A stretch of DNA of 18,854 nt, taken from assembly GCA_964571215.1 (NCBI GenBank), contig CAZMZZ010000028.1, forward strand, positions 1 to 18,854. The letters run 5' to 3'. The DNA comes from CAJWPI01 sp964571215 (GTDB lineage Bacteria > Pseudomonadota > Gammaproteobacteria > Magnimaribacterales > Magnimaribacteraceae). This document shows positions 15,737 to 18,854 of the stretch, one piece after another. The notes under the pieces are model-generated. The model saw only the letters and a program-made list of their open reading frames with translations. It did no database searches and had not been told where the DNA came from. Made by a program: the position numbers and the translations under genes. Each line of letters begins with the position of its first letter. Position 1 is the first letter of the stretch.

Positions 15737-16963
15737 ATGGAAAAAATCCTGGTACAGAAATTTGGTGGAACTTCTGTTGCAAATTCAGAAAGAATAGAAG
15801 CAGTAGCGGATATTGTTACAGATACTATAACTAGTGGAAATAAGGTCGTAGTAGTTCTTTCTGCAATGGGAGAAGAAACAGATAAACTGATAAATCTTGC
15901 TAAACAAATACAACCTAACCCAAATCTTAGAGAATACGACGCTCTGGTATCAACAGGTGAACAGGTTTCAGTAGCTTTGATGGCTATGGCTCTGAACAAG
16001 AGGGGCCTAAAAGCTAAGTCTTATAGTGCTTTCCAGCTAGGAATTAAGACAAATAAAACTCATGCAAGAGCTAGGATAGTTGATGTAAAAGTAGAAAAAA
16101 TAAGAAAGCAATTAACCAAGGGTGTAATTCCTGTTATAGCGGGCTTCCAGGGTATGAATGATGAAGGAGATATTACTACTCTAGGAAGGGGGGGCTCCGA
16201 TACAACGGGTGTAGCTTTGGCAGTTGCTCTTAATGCTCATGAATGTCAGGTTTATACAGATGTAGATGGAGTTTTTACTACAGATCCAAGGATTTGTAGT
16301 AAAGCTAGACTCTTAAATCAAGTTTCTTTTGATGAGATGCTTGAACTTTCCAGTACAGGAGCTAAAGTTCTTCAGTTGCGTGCTGTAGAATATGCAAGTA
16401 AACACAACATGCCTATTAGAGTACTATCTAGCTTTTCAGATAGTAAAGGCACATTAGTAGAGGAGAGAGAAGAGATGGAGAGACCTGTCGTTTCAGGAAT
16501 AAGTAGTGTAGATAGTGAAGCAAAATTAACTATAAGAGGAGTTCCAGATCTTCCAGGTATAGCTGCTAAAATATTGGGCCCTATTAGTGACTCAGGTATA
16601 GATATCGATGTTATTGTTCAAAATATTAGTGATGAAAATACTACTGATTTTACTTTTACGGTGGACAAGAAAGATTCTTCTGAAGCAGAAAAAATCTTAC
16701 TAAAAACCTCAGAATCTCTCGGGGGTGGTTCAATAGAGGTAGATGATAATATTGCCAAGATAAGTATTGTCGGTAGGGGCATGAGGGGTCAATCTGGAAT
16801 AGCAAGTAAGATGTTTCAATCTCTTGCTGATCATGAAATTAATATACTTATGATTACTACTTCGGAGATTAAAATCTCGGTAGTTATTAAAAAGGATTTA
16901 ATGAAAAAGGCAGTCAATTCACTTCATGATACTTTTGAATTAGATAAAAACTTAGATATCTAA
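15737..16963 (+). CDS. lysC: Aspartate kinase (aspartokinase), alpha subunit
   Basis: First step of the aspartate pathway: phosphorylates aspartate on the way to lysine, threonine, methionine and diaminopimelate. The kinase domain has KFGGTS at 8-13 and GRGGSD at 150-155. Two regulatory ACT domains follow (about 267-330 and 345-405), which in relatives bind lysine and/or threonine for feedback control. The 408-residue monofunctional layout matches the Pseudomonas/Bacillus/Corynebacterium type, not the E. coli fused enzymes. The start has only AAGAG at 15723-15727, and that sits in a small hairpin (15712-15716 with 15724-15728). An internal ribosome-binding site probably yields a beta subunit (separate entry). 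In many gammaproteobacteria csrA follows lysC; here a membrane-protein gene overlaps its stop by one base. Confidence 0.97.
   Translation: MEKILVQKFGGTSVANSERIEAVADIVTDTITSGNKVVVVLSAMGEETDKLINLAKQIQPNPNLREYDALVSTGEQVSVALMAMALNKRGLKAKSYSAFQLGIKTNKTHARARIVDVKVEKIRKQLTKGVIPVIAGFQGMNDEGDITTLGRGGSDTTGVALAVALNAHECQVYTDVDGVFTTDPRICSKARLLNQVSFDEMLELSSTGAKVLQLRAVEYASKHNMPIRVLSSFSDSKGTLVEEREEMERPVVSGISSVDSEAKLTIRGVPDLPGIAAKILGPISDSGIDIDVIVQNISDENTTDFTFTVDKKDSSEAEKILLKTSESLGGGSIEVDDNIAKISIVGRGMRGQSGIASKMFQSLADHEINILMITTSEIKISVVIKKDLMKKAVNSLHDTFELDKNLDI
16461..16474 (+). promoter_or_regulatory. Internal ribosome-binding site for an aspartokinase beta subunit
   Basis: AGGAG at 16461-16465 continues as a purine-rich run directly up to an in-frame ATG at 16475. 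The Shine-Dalgarno core lies nine bases before that ATG. This is stronger than the site for the full-length protein and than those of most genes in the window. The encoded residues here (EEREEM) lie in the linker before the ACT domains and could use other codons, so the run is not forced by a catalytic motif. Confidence 0.55.
16475..16963 (+). CDS. Predicted aspartokinase beta subunit from an in-frame internal start
   Basis: Begins at M247 of aspartokinase and would be 162 residues, containing only the two ACT regulatory domains. In Bacillus subtilis, Corynebacterium and Thermus the same kind of gene makes a separate beta subunit of about 160-170 residues from an internal start at nearly this position, giving an alpha2-beta2 enzyme. 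Length and position fit that pattern, and a strong ribosome-binding site stands in front. Production of the protein here is inferred; it has not been shown. If made, it would let the cell tune feedback inhibition by lysine or threonine. Confidence 0.5.
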   Translation: MERPVVSGISSVDSEAKLTIRGVPDLPGIAAKILGPISDSGIDIDVIVQNISDENTTDFTFTVDKKDSSEAEKILLKTSESLGGGSIEVDDNIAKISIVGRGMRGQSGIASKMFQSLADHEINILMITTSEIKISVVIKKDLMKKAVNSLHDTFELDKNLDI

Positions 16964-17325
16964 TGGGTATATTTGAGCTAGATCACGGGTTGATGCGCGG
17001 CTTCATCTTCGGATTAATTCATGTCAGTATTTTAATCATAGGCTATTACAGCGGATGGAGTATCAATAGACTATTAAAGATAGCCTCTAACGGACATATA
17101 GCAGGAATTATAGGTGCAGTAGTAGCACATATTTTTGCTGATTTAATTGCCGCAGCTCTGGATCCTACCATGCGTTCAGCAGCTCTAGGTATTGTTTTCG
17201 GAGGAGTTATTCCTTTATTAGCTATTCCTTTCTTAGAAAAGTTCATCACAAAGAGTGATAAGCACATTATGGTGGGCGATCATGAAGATATAGAAAAAGA
17301 TCTTAAGAGTTCGCACGATAAGTAA
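16963..17325 (+). CDS. Small membrane protein of unknown function
   Basis: I do not recognise this family. It is 120 residues with three likely membrane segments: about 13-32 (GFIFGLIHVSILIIGYY), 46-65 (IAGIIGAVVAHIFADLIAAA) and 72-91 (AALGIVFGGVIPLLAIPF). The tail (94-120) is hydrophilic, rich in Lys, Asp, Glu and His (H101, H107, H118). H56 and D60 lie inside the second membrane segment, an unusual polar pair that could be functional. The GxxxG-like glycines in segments two and three suggest tight helix packing. Its ATG overlaps the lysC stop (TAATG) and has no Shine-Dalgarno sequence, so translation is probably coupled to lysC. The Fur-controlled permease gene starts 40 bases downstream. 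A role with iron or another cation is possible but only from context. Confidence 0.8.
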   Translation: MGIFELDHGLMRGFIFGLIHVSILIIGYYSGWSINRLLKIASNGHIAGIIGAVVAHIFADLIAAALDPTMRSAALGIVFGGVIPLLAIPFLEKFITKSDKHIMVGDHEDIEKDLKSSHDK

Positions 17326-17329
17326 TTAC

Positions 17330-17361
17330 TTGCCATTTAAACAATAATGATTATCATTCTC
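17330..17361 (+). promoter_or_regulatory. Fur box and promoter of the FTR1 permease gene
   Basis: Bases 17343-17361 match the 19-base Fur consensus at 16 of 19 positions. The core AATGAT-T-ATCATT (17346-17358) is a perfect palindrome centred on 17352. A promoter overlaps it: TTGCCA at 17330-17335, a 16-base spacer, and TATCAT at 17352-17357, each one base from consensus. Fur bound with iron would block the -10. The transcript should start around 17364-17366, at the GTG start codon itself, so the message is probably leaderless. The box ends four bases before the start codon, leaving no room for a ribosome-binding site. Confidence 0.85.
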
Positions 17362-17365
17362 ATTC

Positions 17366-18298
17366 GTGAATGAATTTATTATTACTTTTAGAGAAACGCT
17401 TGAAGCTGCACTAATAGTAGGAATAATTTATACAGTTATTTCAAGGCAAGGCTTAAAGAAGGAAGTTCTTCAGCTTTGGTATGCAGTTGGCGCTTCTATC
17501 ATAGCTAGTCTCTTAGTTGCCTTATCTTTGACAAATATAAAGGAATCAATCGGTAACGAGTCTATAGAAAAGTTAGTTGAAGCCTCTTTGATGTTTATAA
17601 CTGCAGGCCTATTGTGGTATGTGATTTTCTGGTTAGCAAAAAAAGTTAGTGATAGGCAGGTTTTAGAAGGACAAACCACGGACGCACTTCAAACAGCAGG
17701 ATTAGGTGTATTTTTTCTAGTTTTTTTTGCAATTCTAAGGGAAGGTTTTGAAACTGCTATTTTCTTAATGGGAAGTTTTTCAATACTTGGAACTTTTTCT
17801 TATCTTGGTTTTTTCTCTGGAATGATACTAGCCATCTTTCTAGGATACTTGGTGGTAGTTCAGGGTAGAAAGGTTGATCTAACTTCTTTCTTTAGAGTTA
17901 CTACTCTTCTTCTTGTATTCTTCGCTTCAGGAATGATAGCTTACGGAACTCACGAAGCAGAAGAGTTTTTAGTGAAAGGAGATCATTTAGAATGGGTAGG
18001 CCTTGAAGATAAAGAATTAGAAAATGGTACTACTCTTAAAGCAAAAGACCAGATTGTAAGAGTATGGAATGTTCACAAACCAAAGACAAGTCTTGAAGAA
18101 AATGATGTCAAGATTTTTTATAGTTTTAATTTACATGGTAAACAAAAATACTCTCATTGGCTTCATGATAAGGGGAGGGCAGGTGTCTTTTTTAAGGGCT
18201 TCTTTGGTTATAACAGTGACCCTAACTGGGTTGAACTAATTCTATGGTTCTTTTCTTTAATTTTTGGACTGAGTCTCTGGCGTAAGTTTTATTTCTAA
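17366..18298 (+). CDS. FTR1-family iron permease (EfeU-like)
   Basis: Inner-membrane iron importer. The two signature iron-passage motifs are present: RETLE at residues 9-13 and REGFE at 125-129, each at the membrane position typical of FTR1 and EfeU proteins. HEAEE follows at 196-200. About seven membrane helices are visible (near 3-24, 37-56, 70-92, 112-136, 143-165, 178-194, 288-308). Between helices six and seven lies a hydrophilic segment of some 80 residues (about 201-283), longer than in E. coli EfeU (276 residues total); the conserved GFFGYNSDP ends it. No EfeO or EfeB partner is seen in the window. The start is GTG at 17366, since RETLE must lie near the N-terminus; an ATG at 17370 is out of frame. 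Preceded directly by a Fur box. Confidence 0.93.
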   Translation: MNEFIITFRETLEAALIVGIIYTVISRQGLKKEVLQLWYAVGASIIASLLVALSLTNIKESIGNESIEKLVEASLMFITAGLLWYVIFWLAKKVSDRQVLEGQTTDALQTAGLGVFFLVFFAILREGFETAIFLMGSFSILGTFSYLGFFSGMILAIFLGYLVVVQGRKVDLTSFFRVTTLLLVFFASGMIAYGTHEAEEFLVKGDHLEWVGLEDKELENGTTLKAKDQIVRVWNVHKPKTSLEENDVKIFYSFNLHGKQKYSHWLHDKGRAGVFFKGFFGYNSDPNWVELILWFFSLIFGLSLWRKFYF

Positions 18299-18317
18299 AT
18301 TAAGTTTTTTATTTGCA

Positions 18318-18358
18318 AATAAGAATCATTAGCATTTAAAATGCGAATGATTATTATT
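18318..18358. promoter_or_regulatory. Large palindromic Fur operator and promoter before the TonB receptor gene
   Basis: A 41-base near-perfect inverted repeat centred on 18338. The arms, 18318-18337 and 18339-18358, mismatch only at 18323/18353 and 18331/18345. The inner part is GCATTT-A-AAATGC (18332-18344). AATCATT (18324-18330) mirrors AATGATT (18346-18352). Bases 18343-18361 match the 19-base Fur consensus at 14 positions, and the left arm carries the mirrored half. A promoter lies inside: TTAGCA at 18329-18334, a 17-base spacer, and TATTAT at 18352-18357. Two Fur dimers could bind. An AU-rich hairpin at the end of the FTR1 message is a second possible role. Confidence 0.75.
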
Positions 18359-18376
18359 AACATTTGATTACAAAGC

Positions 18377-18854
18377 GTGAAAAGACTCATCTTATATTTA
18401 TTTGTTGCTTTTATTTCTTTAAATGTTGCTTCGGATGATGCAGCCTCTGAAAATGTAGAAATTGAAGTGATTGAGATAATTGGATCACAAGAAGAAGCCC
18501 TAGAAATTGCCGGTTCAGCTTCTGTGATTACAACTGAAGACCTTAAGATTTATGAATACACAGATATCCATAAAATTTTGTCAACAGTCCCTGGTATAAA
18601 TTTTCGTCCTGAAGAGGGTTATGGTCTAAGACCAAATATTAGTATAAGAGGAACCTATGCAGATAGATCAGGCAAAGTAACCTTGATGGAGGATGGGGTA
18701 TTAATTGCTCCAGCTCCTTATGCCTCTTCTTCTGCTTACTATTTTCCTACAACACCAAGAATAGCCGGTATTGAAGTTTTGAAAGGACCTGCAGCTATAA
18801 CTCAAGGACCCTATACAGTAGGTGGTGCTATAAATTTACTGAGTACACCTATAC
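18377..18854 (+). CDS. TonB-dependent outer-membrane receptor, FecA-like (partial, 3' end beyond window)
   Basis: The 159 visible codons have no stop and continue past the window edge. A signal peptide (MKRLILYLFVAFISLNVAS, cleavage near residue 19-20) leads into a short acidic segment, VEIEVIEIIGS, that may contain the TonB box. The plug domain follows: VPGINFRPEEGYGLRPNISI, then LMEDGVLIAPAPYAS, IEVLKGPAAITQGPYTVGG and INLLSTP. This wording of the plug is typical of FecA-like ferric-citrate or siderophore receptors. The 22-strand barrel, which would inform on the ligand, is not in the window. The start is GTG at 18377, 18 bases after the Fur operator, with no clear Shine-Dalgarno sequence. 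Together with the FTR1 permease it forms an iron-uptake pair, both probably repressed by Fur. Confidence 0.93.
   Translation, partial: MKRLILYLFVAFISLNVASDDAASENVEIEVIEIIGSQEEALEIAGSASVITTEDLKIYEYTDIHKILSTVPGINFRPEEGYGLRPNISIRGTYADRSGKVTLMEDGVLIAPAPYASSSAYYFPTTPRIAGIEVLKGPAAITQGPYTVGGAINLLSTPI

Noticed and set aside
15721..15999. A 92-codon leftward open frame over the start of lysC
   Set aside because: It lies wholly antisense to the conserved kinase motif region of lysC and resembles no known protein; it is a by-product of the other strand.
16188..16194. A run of seven G in an AT-rich genome, possibly a phase-variable slippery tract in lysC
   Set aside because: It encodes the invariant GRGGSD kinase motif, so the protein requires glycine codons here; there is no sign of switching and lysC is essential.

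Overview
This window looks like a chromosomal segment of an AT-rich (roughly one-third G+C by eye), streamlined marine gammaproteobacterium, possibly of the SAR86 type. That assignment is inferred from gene content and gene style: proteobacterial long-form PurL, an alaS-lysC pair, an MltF-type transglycosylase, and gaps that are tiny or overlapping. No marker gene in the window fixes the taxonomy. There is no transposase, phage gene or CRISPR array, and no stretch over 300 bases lacks a gene.

Layout, left to right. (1) Positions 1-111 hold the start of a leftward gene for an exported or membrane-anchored protein, divergent from gltX-cysS, two aminoacyl-tRNA synthetase genes with a 4-base overlap. 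(2) Convergent with cysS is a RecB/Cas4-fold nuclease gene, 12 bases downstream of a tRNA-Asn gene on the same strand. The tRNA promoter overlaps that of divergent uvrB. (3) uvrB converges on an MltF-like lytic transglycosylase gene that lacks the usual sensor domain and starts at TTG. (4) purL has an upstream region with repeats and competing inverted repeats, and converges on a zinc-ribbon Nudix hydrolase gene. (5) A second, divergent Nudix gene (CoA diphosphatase type) begins a tight rightward run: gamma-carbonic-anhydrase-like protein, dienelactone-hydrolase-like protein, alaS, lysC and a small membrane protein of unknown function. (6) The right end is an iron-uptake module: an FTR1-type permease and a FecA-like TonB-dependent receptor cut by the window edge. 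Each is preceded by a strong Fur-box-like operator.

Most of the window is housekeeping: translation (gltX, cysS, alaS, tRNA-Asn), DNA repair (uvrB, perhaps the nuclease), purine synthesis (purL), the aspartate amino-acid pathway (lysC), metabolite clean-up (two Nudix enzymes) and wall turnover. The most interesting signals are regulatory. They are a probable internal ribosome-binding site in lysC that would make a separate regulatory beta subunit, a Fur box so close to the FTR1 start that the mRNA is probably leaderless, a 41-base near-palindromic Fur operator over the receptor promoter, competing hairpins around the purL start codon, and shared-element divergent promoters. The least understood proteins are the four-cysteine nuclease and the 120-residue membrane protein.
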